Assembly (NCBI RefSeq): GCF_001425235.1
Contig: NZ_LMEA01000007.1
Coordinates: 392,401-456,400 of the forward strand
From: Devosia sp. Root413D1
GTDB lineage: Bacteria > Pseudomonadota > Alphaproteobacteria > Rhizobiales > Devosiaceae
Reading direction: 5' to 3'
Length of the DNA: 64,000 nucleotides
In this document: positions 8,099-18,866 of the stretch, piece after piece
Position numbering within the stretch: position 1 is the first letter of the stretch
Layout: the number at the start of each line of letters is the position of its first letter
Translations under genes and position numbers: made by a program
The notes under the pieces: model-generated
The model's input: only the letters and a program-made list of their open reading frames with translations
What the model was told of the DNA's origin: nothing
The model's database searches: none

Positions 8099-8573
8099 GG
8101 GGCGGGGCCTTTGCAGGAGGGTCGTAGAGGGCGAGTTCTTCAGCGCTTGGCCGTTCGAAGGCGCGCGCGGCATCTTCTAGCATGGCGCGATCGATCGGCG
8201 GTGATTCCCGGCCGCGCCTGGTAACGCGGTCGAGGAGCACGTCGATTGGGGCATCCATGTGGACAAGCTCGACGGCAGCGCCCAGCGCACGGGCGCCTTC
8301 GCGCAACGCGTCGCGCTCGGAACGGGCCCAGGTGCCCCACTCGATGATGGCCGTGCCGCCGAGTGCCAAAAGGCTCTGCGCCTGCTGCCATTGCAGCTGC
8401 TCGATGCCGGCACGCTTCGCCTCATCCCAGAGATTGATGCCGAGTGCATCCATCCAGTCGTCGGGCGAATAGCGGACGCCAGCGTGGCGCTCGGCCAGTT
8501 CGGTCGCGGCGGTGGTCTTGCCCGCGCCGGGCAGGCCGCAGACGATGATCAGGCGACCGCGGGTTGCAGCCAT
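8091..8573 (-). CDS. P-loop kinase (AAA_33-like) inserted between purM and purN
   Basis: A 160-residue protein with Walker A GLPGAGKTT (residues 13-21), a D-D-W segment after strand 2 (YSPDDWMDALG), a Walker-B-like IIEWGTW strand and an Arg-rich lid (RVTRRGRES). This is the layout of small ATP-dependent kinases that phosphorylate antibiotics, nucleosides or RNA ends. It is translationally linked on both sides: its ATG overlaps the purM stop by one base and its stop overlaps the purN start by 8 bp. That suggests expression with purine synthesis, although no kinase of this type is part of the textbook pathway. Substrate unknown. Confidence 0.8.
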   Translation of the reverse strand: MAATRGRLIIVCGLPGAGKTTAATELAERHAGVRYSPDDWMDALGINLWDEAKRAGIEQLQWQQAQSLLALGGTAIIEWGTWARSERDALREGARALGAAVELVHMDAPIDVLLDRVTRRGRESPPIDRAMLEDAARAFERPSAEELALYDPPAKAPPRD

Positions 8574-9649
8574 CAGAGCGCGAGCGCGCCTTCGAACGTC
8601 ACCGGTTCACCGATGCGCGGCCGCAGCTCGCCGACGATCGCGGCAGTTTCACCAGCTGAGGCAAGATGTTCGACCAGTTTGCTCGCGTCCTGCTTCGACA
8701 CGGCGCAAAGCATGCCGACGCCGCAGTTGAAGGTACGGAGCATCTCGCGCTCGTTCATGCCGCCGACCCGGGCCAGCCAGCCGAACACTTTCGGCACGGT
8801 GACCTTGTCGAGTTCGATATGGGCCGAAAGGCTGTCGGGCAGAACGCGCGGGATGTTGTCGATGAAGCCGCCGCCGGTGATGTGGGCCAGCGCCTTGATG
8901 GCGATGCCAGCCTTCAGCGCCGAGAGCAACGGTTTGACGTAGATGCGGGTGGGCACCAGCAGGGCGTCGCTGAGCGATTTGCCTGGCTCGAACGGGGCCG
9001 GCAGGTACCAGTCGATGCCCGAGACCTCGACGATCTTGCGGACCAGCGAATAGCCGTTGGAATGGACGCCCGACGAGGCGATGGCGACGAGCACGTCGCC
9101 GGCCTCGACATCCTCTCGCGGCAGCAGCGTACCGCGCTCGGCGGCGCCGACCGCAAAGCCTGCGAGGTCATAGTCCTTGCCCGAATACATCCCCGGCATC
9201 TCGGCCGTCTCGCCGCCGATCAGCGCACAGCCGGCGATGCGGCAGCCCTCGGCGATACCTTCGACAATGGCGGCGCCGGTCGCGACATCCAGCTTGCCGG
9301 TGGCAAAGTAGTCGAGAAAGAACAGCGGCTCGGCGCCCTGCACGATGATGTCGTTGACGCACATGGCGACGAGGTCGATGCCGATGCTGCCATTATTGCC
9401 GGTTTCGATGGCGATCTTGAGCTTGGTGCCCACCCCGTCATTGGCCGCGACGAGGATCGGATCGGTGAAGCCGGCTGCCTTGAGGTCGAACAACCCACCA
9501 AAGCCACCGATTTCTGCATCGGCGCCGGGGCGGCGAGTGGAGCGGACTGCGGGCTTGATGGCCTCGACAAGCGCGTTGCCTGCGTCTATGTCGACGCCGG
9601 CCTGCTTGTACGAGAGCCCGTTTGATGGCACGTTTTGCGCGTCGGACAT
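8573..9649 (-). CDS. purM: Phosphoribosylformylglycinamidine cyclo-ligase (PurM)
   Basis: AIR synthetase, fifth step of purine synthesis, closing the imidazole ring of FGAM with ATP. The protein has 358 residues, normal for PurM. Typical segments are [22 protein letters not shown] near the start, [16 protein letters not shown], the [24 protein letters not shown] signature and [16 protein letters not shown]. It is the first gene of the minus-strand purM, kinase, purN cluster. No strong Shine-Dalgarno sequence is seen. The divergent permease gene starts within tens of bases, so the promoter region must be very compact. Confidence 0.97.
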   Translation of the reverse strand: MSDAQNVPSNGLSYKQAGVDIDAGNALVEAIKPAVRSTRRPGADAEIGGFGGLFDLKAAGFTDPILVAANDGVGTKLKIAIETGNNGSIGIDLVAMCVNDIIVQGAEPLFFLDYFATGKLDVATGAAIVEGIAEGCRIAGCALIGGETAEMPGMYSGKDYDLAGFAVGAAERGTLLPREDVEAGDVLVAIASSGVHSNGYSLVRKIVEVSGIDWYLPAPFEPGKSLSDALLVPTRIYVKPLLSALKAGIAIKALAHITGGGFIDNIPRVLPDSLSAHIELDKVTVPKVFGWLARVGGMNEREMLRTFNCGVGMLCAVSKQDASKLVEHLASAGETAAIVGELRPRIGEPVTFEGALAL

Positions 9650-9682
9650 GGGCTGTTCGCCAGATTTTCAGGGGTAGCGGAA

Positions 9683-10879
9683 TTGCCGAGCGCTGATAAC
9701 CGCTCCACCTCAGTCACGCAAGAGACGCCCGGGACCTTGAGCCTAAGATATCAGGTAATGATCTGGGCTGGGCTGTTTGTTGCGGCCATCCTGCTGCTCT
9801 GGGTGTTCCGCTCGATCCTCTTGCCGTTCGTGGTCGGGCTGACGCTGGCCTACCTGCTCAATCCGGTGGTCAACTGGTTGCAAAAGCTTGGGATTGGCCG
9901 GTCGTGGGGCTCGATGCTGGTGCTGCTGCTGGTGCTGGTCCTGCTGCTCGGCCTGCTGCTGGCCCTGGTGCCGCTGATCGCTGTGCAGATCGGCGGGCTT
10001 ATCGCGGGTCTGCCCGGATATGTTGCCGATCTGCAGGACCTGCTGCGCCAATGGATGCCGCAGTTCACTGAATGGCTGGGGCCGGAGCGCACGGCGCAGC
10101 TCGAAGGCAGCCTCACCGACCTGATCGGTCGAGGCGTCGAATTCGCCGGGATCGTCACCGGCACGCTGGCGCAGAGCGGGCTCACGGTAATCAACACCAT
10201 CGCCGTGCTGTTCATCACCCCGGTGGTGGCGTTCTACCTGCTGGTCGACTGGCAAGGCATGGTCGAGAAGGTCGATGACCTGCTGCCGCGCCGCTACCGC
10301 AGCGAGATTCGCGGCGTCCTGGCCGACATCGACGGCGCCATGGCGGGCGTGATCCGCGGGCAGGGCTCGGTGATCCTGGTGCTGTGCGTCTACTACTGCA
10401 CCGCGCTGACCCTGGCCGGGCTCAATTACGGCCTCGCCATCGGCCTGATCGGCGGGCTCCTGAGTTTCGTGCCTTATGTCGGTTTTCTCGTCGGCTTCGC
10501 GTTGTCGATGACGGTGGCGCTGGTGCAGTTCTGGCCCGATCAATGGGTGTTCGTGCTGATCGTGCTGATGATCTACATCGTCGGCCAGTTCCTTGAGGGC
10601 AACATCCTCTATCCCAAGCTCGTCGGGCAGAGCATCAACATCAACCCGGTCTGGCTGATGTTCGCGCTGTTCGCCTTCGCGCTGCTGTTCGGCTTCGTCG
10701 GGCTGCTGCTGGCGGTGCCGCTGGCCGCCATTTCCGGTGTGCTGACACGCTTTGCGCTGACCAAGTACCAGCAATCGAGCCTCTATCTCGGCCCGGACGA
10801 ACTGCCGCCACCGGCGTCGGTTCCTGAGGCTGCCGTCACGAGACCCGCGCGAAAGCCGCGCGCCACGGCGGGGAAATGA
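9683..10879 (+). CDS. AI-2E/PerM-family membrane protein
   Basis: About 398 residues with eight hydrophobic segments typical of the AI-2 exporter (formerly UPF0118) family: two N-terminal helices (VMIWAGLFVAAILLLWVF; FVVGLTLAYLLNPVVNWL), a long amphipathic periplasmic region, then PVVAFYLLVDW and a C-terminal bundle with YIVGQFLEGNILYPKLVGQSININPVWLMFALF. Family members export varied small molecules or move ions; autoinducer export is shown only for a few. The frame begins at 9635, overlapping purM; I prefer the TTG at 9683 with AGGGG eight bases upstream. The stop overlaps hdaA (ATGA). An alternative TTG lies at 9737. Confidence 0.88.
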   Translation: MPSADNRSTSVTQETPGTLSLRYQVMIWAGLFVAAILLLWVFRSILLPFVVGLTLAYLLNPVVNWLQKLGIGRSWGSMLVLLLVLVLLLGLLLALVPLIAVQIGGLIAGLPGYVADLQDLLRQWMPQFTEWLGPERTAQLEGSLTDLIGRGVEFAGIVTGTLAQSGLTVINTIAVLFITPVVAFYLLVDWQGMVEKVDDLLPRRYRSEIRGVLADIDGAMAGVIRGQGSVILVLCVYYCTALTLAGLNYGLAIGLIGGLLSFVPYVGFLVGFALSMTVALVQFWPDQWVFVLIVLMIYIVGQFLEGNILYPKLVGQSININPVWLMFALFAFALLFGFVGLLLAVPLAAISGVLTRFALTKYQQSSLYLGPDELPPPASVPEAAVTRPARKPRATAGK

Positions 10880-11607
10880 CCGGCCTGCAACTCGGGGGCG
10901 GACAGCTGGCGCTGGACCTCGGACACGAGGCCTCGCATGCCGAGGACGATTTCATCGTCGGCGAAGGCAACCGGCTGGCGCATGCGCATGTGCTGGCCTT
11001 TCCGCACTGGCCTGGTCCGCTGACCTTGATCGACGGGCCGGCGAGTTCCGGCAAGTCGCATTTGTCGCGCATCTGGGCCGAACGGGCAGGGGCCGGGCAC
11101 GCCACACCCGATACAGCCGAGGCCCTGTCGCGCGATGGCGGCACCCAGCCGCTGGTGGTCGAGGATGCCGACCGGGCGGGCTACGCCGAGGCGGCGCTGT
11201 TCCACCTGCTCAACCAGTCGATGCGCGACCGCCGTCCGCTGCTGCTGACGGCACGTCAGCCCGTTGCAAACTGGCCGTTCGCAACCGATGATCTGAAATC
11301 GCGGGCTCGACTCGCGGCGCATTTCACCGTGTCACTGAGCGACGATATCCAATTGTCACAGATGTTCGTGAAGCTGTTCGACGATCGTCAGGTGGCTGTT
11401 GAACCCAGGATCATCGCCTATCTGGTGGCGCGCATGGAACGATCGTCGGAAGAGGCGGTTGCCCTTGCGTCAATGATGGATCGCATGGCGCTCGAGCGTG
11501 GTACTGCCATCACTCGTGCCATTGCCGGCGAAGCGCTCAGGCAGCGGAGCGCAGCGCGTGATGACCGACAGCTGGCCCTCGATCTCGGAGCCGACGACGA
11601 TGAATGA
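10876..11607 (+). CDS. hdaA: HdaA/DnaA-regulatory-inactivator homologue
   Basis: A 243-residue DnaA-related AAA+ protein. Walker A is GPASSGKS (residues 54-61), Walker B is LVVEDAD (93-99), sensor 1 is LLLTAR (122-127), and DLKSRARL holds the likely arginine finger. In Hda proteins an N-terminal QL-x-L-x-L peptide docks on the beta sliding clamp and promotes hydrolysis of ATP bound to DnaA. Here the motif QLALDL is at residues 10-15 and, unusually, again at 232-237 near the C-terminus. The gene overlaps the permease upstream by 4 bp and ppk downstream, the conserved rhizobial order. Slightly longer than many homologues because of the acidic tail. Confidence 0.9.
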   Translation: MTGLQLGGGQLALDLGHEASHAEDDFIVGEGNRLAHAHVLAFPHWPGPLTLIDGPASSGKSHLSRIWAERAGAGHATPDTAEALSRDGGTQPLVVEDADRAGYAEAALFHLLNQSMRDRRPLLLTARQPVANWPFATDDLKSRARLAAHFTVSLSDDIQLSQMFVKLFDDRQVAVEPRIIAYLVARMERSSEEAVALASMMDRMALERGTAITRAIAGEALRQRSAARDDRQLALDLGADDDE

Positions 11608-13774
11608 GATGAGCGAAATCGCCGAACAGCCGCAGCAGGAGGCGCCTGACGTCGCCGAACTGCGCCAGAGCCCGGCGCGCTTCGTCAACCGCGAGGTCAG
11701 CTGGCTGCAGTTCAACATGCGCGTGCTGGAGGAGGCCGGGAACATCAATCACCCGCTGCTCGAGCGCCTGCGGTTCGTCTCGATCTCGGCCAACAATCTC
11801 GACGAGTTCTTCATGGTGCGCGTCGCCGGGCTGAAGGGCCAGCTGCGCGCCGGCCTCACCAAACAGAGTGCCGACGGGCTGTCGCCGGCCGAACAACTCG
11901 AAGAGATCGCGACGCTGGCCCAGCACCTGCATCTCGAGCAGCAGGATCACTGGCAGCAGCTGCGCGAGGAACTGTTCGCTAAGGACGTGGTGATCCATGA
12001 GGCCGACGACCTGACGCCGGAGCAGGTAAAGTACCTGCAGAAACTGTTCCGCGAAGAGATCTTCCCGGTGCTGACGCCGATCGCGGTCGATCCGGCGCAC
12101 CCGTTCCCGTTCATCCCCAATCTCGGCTTTACCCTGGCCTTCGAGATGGTGCGCGAGGGGACGACCCAGACGCTGACCGCCCTGGTGCGCGTGCCCTCGA
12201 ACCTCGATCGCTTCGTCACTCTGCCCAATGAACTGGCGGCGCCGAACCGGGTAGAAGTGGTGACCATCGACACGCTGATCAACCGCTTCATCGACAAGAT
12301 GTTCCCGGGCTATCAGGTGTCGGGCTCGGGCGCTTTCCGCATCATCCGCGACAGCGAAATCGAAATCGACGACGAAGCCGCCGACCTGGTCGTGGAATTC
12401 GAATCCGCCCTGCGTCAGCGCCGCCGCGGCATGGTGATCCGCCTCGAGATCGAAAAGAAGATGCCGCGCGCCCTGCGCCGCCACATCTCGGAGCGGCTGG
12501 GGGTCGGCGCCACTGATACGTTCGAGGTCGAAGGCTTCCTCGGCCTCGCCGACGCATCGAAGATCTGCGACGTCGACCGGCCGGACCTCAAGTTCACGCC
12601 CTACCTGCCGCGCTTCCCCGAGCGCATCCGCGACTACAATGGCGATATCTTTGCCGCCATCCGTGCCAAGGACCTCCTGGTCCACCACCCGTTCGAGAGC
12701 TTCGATGTGGTGGCGCAGTTTCTGATGCAGGCGGCGCGCGACCCTGATGTGGTGGCGATCAAGCAGACGCTCTACCGCACCTCGCGCGACAGCCCGATCG
12801 TCAAGGCGCTGGTACAGGCGGCGGAAGCGGGCAAGACCGTGACCGCGCTGGTGGAACTCAAGGCGCGGTTCGACGAAGAAGCCAACATCCGCTGGGCCCG
12901 AGACCTGGAACGAGCTGGCGCGCAGGTGGTGTTCGGCTTTATCGAGTTGAAGACACACGCCAAGATGAGCCAGGTGGTACGCCGCGAGGGTGGCAAGCTG
13001 GTGAGCTATTGCCACCTCGGGACCGGCAACTACCACCCGATTACTGCCAAAATCTACACCGACCTCAGCTACTTCACGACCGAGCCATCGATTACCCGTG
13101 ACGTCGCCCGCGTCTTCAACTTCATCACCGGTTATGCCCGACCCGCCGAGATGGAGGCGATCGCCTTCTCACCGGTGACGCTCAGGCAGACGCTGCTCGA
13201 CCACATCGCCCGCGAGGTCGAGTTCGCCGAGCGGAACGAGCCGGCCAATATCTGGCTGAAGATGAACGCGCTGGTCGACCCCGAGATCATCGACGCGCTC
13301 TACGACGCCAGCCGCAGGGGCGTGACGATCGAGCTGATCGTCCGCGGCATCTGCTGCCTGCGGCCCGGTATCCCGGGCTTCTCGGACAATATCCGGGTGA
13401 AGTCGCTGGTTGGCCGCTTCCTCGAACACAGCCGCATCTTCTGTTTCGGGCAGGGGGCGCCGCTGCCCTCGCGCCGGGCCAAGGTCTATATGAGTTCGGC
13501 TGACATTATGCTGCGTAACCTCGATTGGCGCGTCGAGGTGATGGTGCCGATTCTCAACACCACGGTGCACGAGCAGATCCTCGACCGCACCATGGTCGCA
13601 TATTTGAAGGATAACCAGCAAAGCTGGGAGGTGCTTCCGGACGGCAGTTCCGATAGGATCAGGCCCAAGGAGGGCGAAGAGCCCTACAATGCGCACGACT
13701 ACTTCATGACGCATGCGAGCCTGTCGGGCCGCGGTACGGCGCTGAAGCGCGACAACGAAGAGAGAAGCCAGTGA
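11600..13774 (+). CDS. ppk: Polyphosphate kinase 1
   Basis: Makes polyphosphate from the gamma-phosphate of ATP, reversibly. The 724-residue protein has the full PPK1 plan: N domain ([20 protein letters not shown]), head domain, and two phospholipase-D-like catalytic domains. The phosphorylated His is expected in LKTHAKM (about residue 452) and the second active His in FLEHSRIF. The frame is open from 11498; the ATG at 11600 with GGAG nine bases upstream overlaps the end of hdaA and fits the conserved N-terminus. The stop overlaps the ppx GTG start, so hdaA, ppk and ppx form one coupled operon. Confidence 0.97.
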   Translation: MNEMSEIAEQPQQEAPDVAELRQSPARFVNREVSWLQFNMRVLEEAGNINHPLLERLRFVSISANNLDEFFMVRVAGLKGQLRAGLTKQSADGLSPAEQLEEIATLAQHLHLEQQDHWQQLREELFAKDVVIHEADDLTPEQVKYLQKLFREEIFPVLTPIAVDPAHPFPFIPNLGFTLAFEMVREGTTQTLTALVRVPSNLDRFVTLPNELAAPNRVEVVTIDTLINRFIDKMFPGYQVSGSGAFRIIRDSEIEIDDEAADLVVEFESALRQRRRGMVIRLEIEKKMPRALRRHISERLGVGATDTFEVEGFLGLADASKICDVDRPDLKFTPYLPRFPERIRDYNGDIFAAIRAKDLLVHHPFESFDVVAQFLMQAARDPDVVAIKQTLYRTSRDSPIVKALVQAAEAGKTVTALVELKARFDEEANIRWARDLERAGAQVVFGFIELKTHAKMSQVVRREGGKLVSYCHLGTGNYHPITAKIYTDLSYFTTEPSITRDVARVFNFITGYARPAEMEAIAFSPVTLRQTLLDHIAREVEFAERNEPANIWLKMNALVDPEIIDALYDASRRGVTIELIVRGICCLRPGIPGFSDNIRVKSLVGRFLEHSRIFCFGQGAPLPSRRAKVYMSSADIMLRNLDWRVEVMVPILNTTVHEQILDRTMVAYLKDNQQSWEVLPDGSSDRIRPKEGEEPYNAHDYFMTHASLSGRGTALKRDNEERSQ

Positions 13775-15309
13775 ACCAATACTGGGGCGTCGACGCCGAC
13801 CCCACCGCGCAGGGCCGCCTCAAGGGCGCGCGACCTGTTGCCGTGCTCGATATCGGGTCCAACTCGGTCCGCCTGGTGGTCTATGAGCGGCACGCCCGTT
13901 CACTGACCCCGCTCTACAACGAGAAGACCGCCTGCGCCCTCGGCCGAGGCCTCGCCCAGACCGGCAAGATCGCCTACGAGAACATCGATCGCGCGCTGAC
14001 CGCGATCCAGCGCTTTGCCCTGGTGTCTAAACTGATGCGGGCGGGGACCACCCACATCCTTGCCACCTCGGCGGTGCGCGAGGCTTCCAATTCCAAGGCC
14101 TTCGTCGACGCCGTCGAAGAGATCATGGGCGCCAAGGTGACCGTGCTCTCGGGCGCTGAGGAAGCGCACTTCGCCGCGCTCGGCGCCATCTCCGGCATGC
14201 CCGGTTTTGTCGGTGTGGTCGGCGACCTCGGTGGCGGCAGCCTCGAGCTGTCGTCCATTGCGGGCGGCACCGATTCCACCGGCGAGACGCATGAACTTGG
14301 CGTTATCCGCCTGCAGGACGATTCCGATGTGTCGCCATCCAAGGCACAGGCGATTGCCAAACAGCGGCTGAAGAAATCCAAACTGATGGACGGGCAGGGC
14401 GGTAGCTTCTGCGCCATCGGCGGCACTTGGCGGTCGCTCGCCAAGGTGCACCAGGTGCTGCGCGACTACCCACTGCACATGGTGCAGCACTATGCCGTCA
14501 AGGCCAGCGACATGCTGAAGCTGTGCGAAGACATCGTCACGGCGACGGCGGCGAACAAACCCTATACCGGTTCGGAGCATGTCAGCTCCGGCCGGCGGGA
14601 CCTGGTGCCTTATGGCGCCGCGGTGCTGATCGAAGTGCTGAAGGCCGGCAAGTTCGAGACCGTGGTGTTCTCGGCGCTGGGGGTGCGCGAGGGCTACCTT
14701 TACGGACTGCTCGATGAGGACGAGCGCGCCGTCGATCCGCTAATGCAGACCGCCGAGCAGATGAGCGTGCTGCGCTCCCGTTCGCCGGCGCATGCCGAGG
14801 ACCTAATCGATTTCACCGCCGAACTGTTGACCACCCTCGGTATCACCGAGACGGCAGAGGAGGCCAGGCTGCGCAAGGTCGCCTGTTACCTCGCCGATAT
14901 CGGCTGGCGCGGCCACCCGGATTATCGCGGCGAGCAGGCCGTCGACATGGTCGCCTACGGCTCGGCCACCGGCGTCGACCATCCCGGTCGCGCTTTCCTC
15001 GCCGAGGTGCTGGCGGTCCGCTACATGGGGCTGAAGCAGAAATCGATGAGCCAGAGCCTCTTGGCGCTCTCCGGCCCGGCGATGAGCGCCCGGGCGCGCC
15101 TGCTGGGCGCGGCGTTCCGCGTTGCCTATCCGATGTCGGCGGCCATGCCCGGCGTGCTGCCGCGCGTCGGCTTCTTCATCGACAAGGGCATCCTGAAACT
15201 CGACTTGCCAAGCGACCTGGCTTTCCTCGACGGCGAACACCTGCGCGGCCGGCTGGATCAGCTGGCCGGCGTCGTCGGGATCAAGCTTACGGATGTGGTG
15301 GCGGGGTAG
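13771..15309 (+). CDS. ppx: Exopolyphosphatase/guanosine pentaphosphate phosphatase family
   Basis: A 512-residue Ppx/GppA protein that removes terminal phosphates from polyphosphate or converts pppGpp to ppGpp. The N-terminal sugar-kinase/Hsp70-fold half starts with [17 protein letters not shown] and has the second phosphate loop [10 protein letters not shown]. The C-terminal half is HD-like (residues from about 330). It starts at GTG, overlapping the ppk stop as GTGA, so synthesis and breakdown of polyphosphate are co-expressed. Paralogue type (Ppx versus GppA) cannot be settled by sequence reading alone. Confidence 0.95.
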   Translation: MNQYWGVDADPTAQGRLKGARPVAVLDIGSNSVRLVVYERHARSLTPLYNEKTACALGRGLAQTGKIAYENIDRALTAIQRFALVSKLMRAGTTHILATSAVREASNSKAFVDAVEEIMGAKVTVLSGAEEAHFAALGAISGMPGFVGVVGDLGGGSLELSSIAGGTDSTGETHELGVIRLQDDSDVSPSKAQAIAKQRLKKSKLMDGQGGSFCAIGGTWRSLAKVHQVLRDYPLHMVQHYAVKASDMLKLCEDIVTATAANKPYTGSEHVSSGRRDLVPYGAAVLIEVLKAGKFETVVFSALGVREGYLYGLLDEDERAVDPLMQTAEQMSVLRSRSPAHAEDLIDFTAELLTTLGITETAEEARLRKVACYLADIGWRGHPDYRGEQAVDMVAYGSATGVDHPGRAFLAEVLAVRYMGLKQKSMSQSLLALSGPAMSARARLLGAAFRVAYPMSAAMPGVLPRVGFFIDKGILKLDLPSDLAFLDGEHLRGRLDQLAGVVGIKLTDVVAG

Positions 15310-15367
15310 GGCGCATCGCCCGCCGGCCGGGAAGCTGGCTAGGCTCACTGTTGATCCACCCACCGGC

Positions 15368-15447
15368 TGTCATCCCAGCGAAAGCTGGGACCCAATTCAC
15401 CATCTGCACCAGCGGACAAATGGGTCCCAGCTTTCGCTGGGACGACA
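15368..15447. repeat. Compound palindromic repeat, CCCAGC-GAAA-GCTGGG type
   Basis: Two 27-bp arms in inverted orientation with one mismatch are separated by about 26 bp. Each arm is itself a hairpin, CCCAGCGAAAGCTGGG, with a GNRA-type GAAA loop on one strand. It lies between the convergent ppx and rnd genes. Related elements recur in this window near 37.9 and 43.7 kb. Confidence 0.9.
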
Positions 15448-15529
15448 TCGTGGGCTGGGTGATAGCAGTGGGTTACTCAACCACGGCTTCCATTCGGCCG
15501 CGGCGCCTCGGCAACAGGCTTGAGCGCGC

Positions 15530-16696
15530 CTACTCTTCGTCGTCGTCGATGATCTCGATTTCGATGACGCCCTTCTTGCTCGCCGCGAGGCCGAGCTTGC
15601 CGTGCTTGATGGCAAGCGCCTTGTCGCCGAACAGCTTGCGGCGCCAGCCTTTCAGTGCCGGCACGTCCGCATCGTCATCGAGCACCAGCGCATCGATATC
15701 GTCGGAGGTGGCGATGATGCGCGAGGCAACACCGTTATCCTCAGCCACCGATTTCAGCAGTACGCGGAGCAGGTCGCCGACGGCGCCCTTGGGCGAGGGA
15801 CCACGGTGGCGGTCGGGCAGCTTGGGCAGGTCGGATTTCCCCAGCGCTTCGACATCCCTAAGGATCGAGACAATCTCGCCGGCAGCTGAGGAGCGTCCAT
15901 AGCCGCGCTGCACGGCGCGCAGCTTGTCGAAGCTCTCGGGATTGAGCGGGCGCTGCATCGCCAATTCGATCAGCGCGTCGTCTTTGAGGATGCGGCTGCG
16001 CGGCTGGTCGGTATCCTGGGCGCGCTGCTCGCGCCAGGCCGCCAGCGCCTTCAGCGCGGCGACATCGCGCGGCTTGGCGAGGCGGGCCTTGAGCCGCTCC
16101 CAGGCATGCTCGGGCTGCACCACATAGGTGTGGATCGATTCGAGCACTGCCAGTTCGTCCTCCACCCAGTCCCAGCGGCCGGTATCATCGACCTGCTTGA
16201 CCAGCGCTGCATAGACGTCACGCAGATGGGTGACGTCGGCGAGGGCGTAGACCTTCTGCTTTTCGGTCAGCGGCCGGGCCGACCAGTCGGTGAAGCGGGA
16301 AGATTTGTCGAGTTCGACCTTGGTGATCGAACGGACCAGGTTGTCGTAGCTGACGCTGTCACCGAAGCCGCAAACGGAAGCGGCGACCTGGGTGTCGAAA
16401 ATGTTGGCGGGCACTTTGCCGGTCAGCTTGACGAAGATTTCGATGTCCTGCCGGGCCGCGTGGAAGACCTTGCGGACCTTGTCGTTGGCGAGGAGCTTGA
16501 AGAACGGCGACAAATCGAGGCCGGGGGCGAGCGGATCGATGAGAACCGCTTCGTCGAGGGTTGCCGCCTGCAGCAGGCAGAGCTTCGGCCAGTAGGTTGT
16601 TTCGCGCAGGAACTCGGTATCGACCGTCACGAAATCATAACCGGCGGCGCGCTTCGAAAAGGCGGCGAGCACGTCGGTCGAAGTAATGAGCTCCAT
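15530..16696 (-). CDS. rnd: Ribonuclease D
   Basis: 3'-5' exoribonuclease that trims tRNA precursors. The 388-residue protein has the DEDDy exonuclease motifs: VDTEFLRETTYWPKLCLLQ (D and E), FHAARQDIEIF (second D) and YALADVTHLRDVY (Tyr and D). One HRDC domain follows (about 210-300) and a C-terminal region ends in an acidic EIEIIDDDEE tail. The frame is open to 16780; the ATG at 16696 gives the usual start MELITSTDVL. It is divergent from aspS, with about 210 bp between them, and convergent with ppx. Confidence 0.96.
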   Translation of the reverse strand: MELITSTDVLAAFSKRAAGYDFVTVDTEFLRETTYWPKLCLLQAATLDEAVLIDPLAPGLDLSPFFKLLANDKVRKVFHAARQDIEIFVKLTGKVPANIFDTQVAASVCGFGDSVSYDNLVRSITKVELDKSSRFTDWSARPLTEKQKVYALADVTHLRDVYAALVKQVDDTGRWDWVEDELAVLESIHTYVVQPEHAWERLKARLAKPRDVAALKALAAWREQRAQDTDQPRSRILKDDALIELAMQRPLNPESFDKLRAVQRGYGRSSAAGEIVSILRDVEALGKSDLPKLPDRHRGPSPKGAVGDLLRVLLKSVAEDNGVASRIIATSDDIDALVLDDDADVPALKGWRRKLFGDKALAIKHGKLGLAASKKGVIEIEIIDDDEE

Positions 16697-16909
16697 CAAG
16701 ACTCTTTCGTCACAAGGCTTACCAATCCTGAATAACAGTGGGACACGCGAATGGCGAGCACAGAGTGGCGAATAAGTCACGGTCTCGCGGCGTGGTCATC
16801 TGGGTTCCCGTGCGTTCTCTGCGCTCTCGGTCAGGGCCGCTCAACTTGACAATTGCGCCCTCGCATGCGCTTGTCCGGCCCCGAAATCCGCCTGCCTCAG
16901 AGACAAGAG

Positions 16910-18691
16910 ATGAGTGAAATGCACCGCTACCGCACCCACACCTGCGCCGCCCTTCGCCAGGGTGACGTGGGCAATAATGTGCGCCTCAGCGGTTGGGTGC
17001 ATCGCGTCCGCGATCACGGCGGCCTGCTGTTCATCGACCTGCGCGACCATTATGGGCTGACCCAGCTGGTGATCGATCCCGATTCCAAGGCGTTCAAGCT
17101 GGCCGAGACGGTGCGCTCCGAGTGGGTGATCCGGGTTGATGGCGAGGTGAAGCAGCGTACGCCCGAAACGGTCAACGGCAAGCAGCCGACCGGCCAGGTC
17201 GAAGTGTTCATCCGCGAGCTCGAAGTGCTGAGTGAAGCCACCGAGCTGCCGCTGCCGGTGTTCGCCGAGCCGGATTATCCGGAAGACATCCGCCTAAAAT
17301 ACCGCTTCCTCGACCTGCGCCGCGAGACGCTGCATGCCAACATCGTCAAGCGCACCAAGGTGATCTCGTCGATGCGCCGCCGCATGGGCGATATCGGCTT
17401 TGCCGAGTACTCGACGCCGATCCTTACCGCGTCGTCGCCCGAAGGCGCCCGCGACTTCCTGGTGCCGAGCCGCATCCATCCTGGCAAGTTCTTCGCCCTG
17501 CCGCAGGCACCGCAGCAGTATAAGCAGCTGCTGATGGTGGCCGGTTTCGACCGCTACTTCCAGATCGCGCCGTGCTTCCGCGACGAGGACCCGCGCGCCG
17601 ACCGCCTGCCGGGCGAGTTCTACCAGCTCGACCTCGAGATGAGCTTCGTTACCCAGGAAGAAATCTGGGACACCATGCAGCCGGTCATCACCGGGCTGTT
17701 CGAGGAGTTCGCCGACGGGAAGCCCGTGACGACGGAATGGCCGCGCATCCCCTATGACACGGCGATCCGCAAGTACGGCTCGGACAAGCCCGACCTGCGC
17801 AACCCGATCGAAATGCAGGACGTCACCGAGCACTTCCGCGGCTCGGGCTTCGGTGTGTTCGCCAACCAGATCGCCAGCGACGCCAAGGTAGAAGTCTGGG
17901 CCATTCCGGCGAGGACCGGCGGCAGCCGCGCCTTCTGCGATCGCATGAACGCCTGGGCCCAGGGGCAGGGTCAGCCGGGCCTCGGCTACATCTTCTTCAA
18001 GGACGGGGCAGGCTCGGGCCCGGTGGCCAAGAACATCGGCGAAGAGCGCACCGCGGCGATCCGCACCCAGCTCGGCCTCGCCGACGGCGACGCGGTGTTC
18101 TTCGTGCTCGGCCGCCCGGACAAGATGTACAAGTTCGCCGGCGAAGCGCGGGTGAAGATCGGTCTCGACCTCAACCTCACCCAGCTCGACCAGTTCAAGC
18201 TGTGCTGGATCGTCGACTTCCCGTTCTACGAGTGGAGCGAGGAAGAAAAGCGCCTCGACTTCGCGCACAATCCGTTCTCAATGCCGCGGGGCGGCATCGA
18301 CGCGCTGAACACCGAGGACCCGCTGAGCATCAAGGCGTTCCAGTACGATGCGGTGTGCAACGGCTTTGAGATCGCCTCGGGTTCGATCCGTAACCAGCTG
18401 CCCGAGACCATGGTCAAGGCGTTCGAGCTGACCGGCAAGTCGCGCACCGAGGTCGAGGAGCAGTTCGGCGGCCTCTATCGCGCCTTCCAGTACGGTGCCC
18501 CGCCGCATGGCGGAGCCGCCTTCGGCATCGACCGCATCGTCATGCTGATCTGCGGTGCGCAGAACCTGCGCGAGATCACGCTGTTCCCGATGAACCAGCA
18601 GGCCGAAGATCTGCTGATGGGCGCTCCGAGCCCGGCCGAGCCCAAGCAGCTGCGCGAGCTGCACGTGCGGGTGATCGCCGACACCAAGTGA
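16910..18691 (+). CDS. aspS: Aspartyl-tRNA synthetase
   Basis: Class II synthetase charging tRNA(Asp), and in organisms with GatCAB usually also tRNA(Asn). The 593-residue bacterial-type protein has an N-terminal OB fold ([23 protein letters not shown]), class II motif 2 [11 protein letters not shown], a GAD insertion domain and motif 3 [13 protein letters not shown]. The frame is open upstream to 16853; 16910 gives the usual N-terminus [10 protein letters not shown], with a second Met three codons later as alternative. Presence of gatB in this window supports a non-discriminating enzyme. A good terminator follows the stop. Confidence 0.97.
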   Translation: MSEMHRYRTHTCAALRQGDVGNNVRLSGWVHRVRDHGGLLFIDLRDHYGLTQLVIDPDSKAFKLAETVRSEWVIRVDGEVKQRTPETVNGKQPTGQVEVFIRELEVLSEATELPLPVFAEPDYPEDIRLKYRFLDLRRETLHANIVKRTKVISSMRRRMGDIGFAEYSTPILTASSPEGARDFLVPSRIHPGKFFALPQAPQQYKQLLMVAGFDRYFQIAPCFRDEDPRADRLPGEFYQLDLEMSFVTQEEIWDTMQPVITGLFEEFADGKPVTTEWPRIPYDTAIRKYGSDKPDLRNPIEMQDVTEHFRGSGFGVFANQIASDAKVEVWAIPARTGGSRAFCDRMNAWAQGQGQPGLGYIFFKDGAGSGPVAKNIGEERTAAIRTQLGLADGDAVFFVLGRPDKMYKFAGEARVKIGLDLNLTQLDQFKLCWIVDFPFYEWSEEEKRLDFAHNPFSMPRGGIDALNTEDPLSIKAFQYDAVCNGFEIASGSIRNQLPETMVKAFELTGKSRTEVEEQFGGLYRAFQYGAPPHGGAAFGIDRIVMLICGAQNLREITLFPMNQQAEDLLMGAPSPAEPKQLRELHVRVIADTK

Positions 18692-18693
18692 GT

Positions 18694-18722
18694 GGGGCGC
18701 CTTCGGGCGCCCTTTCCGTTTC
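18694..18722 (+). terminator. Rho-independent terminator of aspS
   Basis: A GGGCGCC arm (18695-18701), TTCG loop and GGCGCCC arm (18706-18712) are followed by TTTCCGTTT. It begins two bases after the aspS stop. The UUCG tetraloop and pyrimidine tail make this the clearest intrinsic terminator in the window. Confidence 0.85.
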
Positions 18723-18787
18723 CGAGGAAGCGGCGGGAGTATGAACGCAGGTTCGCGTAGTCGTTCCGATGTCCGTCCCAACCACCG

Positions 18788-18815
18788 GGGTCATTCCCGC
18801 GAAAGCGGGAACCTC
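18788..18815. repeat. Half palindromic repeat, TCCCGC-GAAA-GCGGGA type
   Basis: A single arm, GGTCATTCCCGCGAAAGCGG and onward, matches the arms of the paired elements near 36.1 and 46.2 kb. No inverted partner is visible nearby, so this is a solitary or decayed copy. It lies in the 250-bp gap between aspS and the EAL gene. Confidence 0.8.
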
Positions 18816-18866
18816 CATTCGCGATGGCGGCTATCAATCACCGGCGTCCCATTCCGGCACGGTCGG

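Noticed and set aside
11537-13036. Long minus-strand open frame across ppk
   Set aside because: It is antisense to a clear ppk gene and its protein is the His/Arg/Asp-rich type produced by reading high-GC codons backwards.
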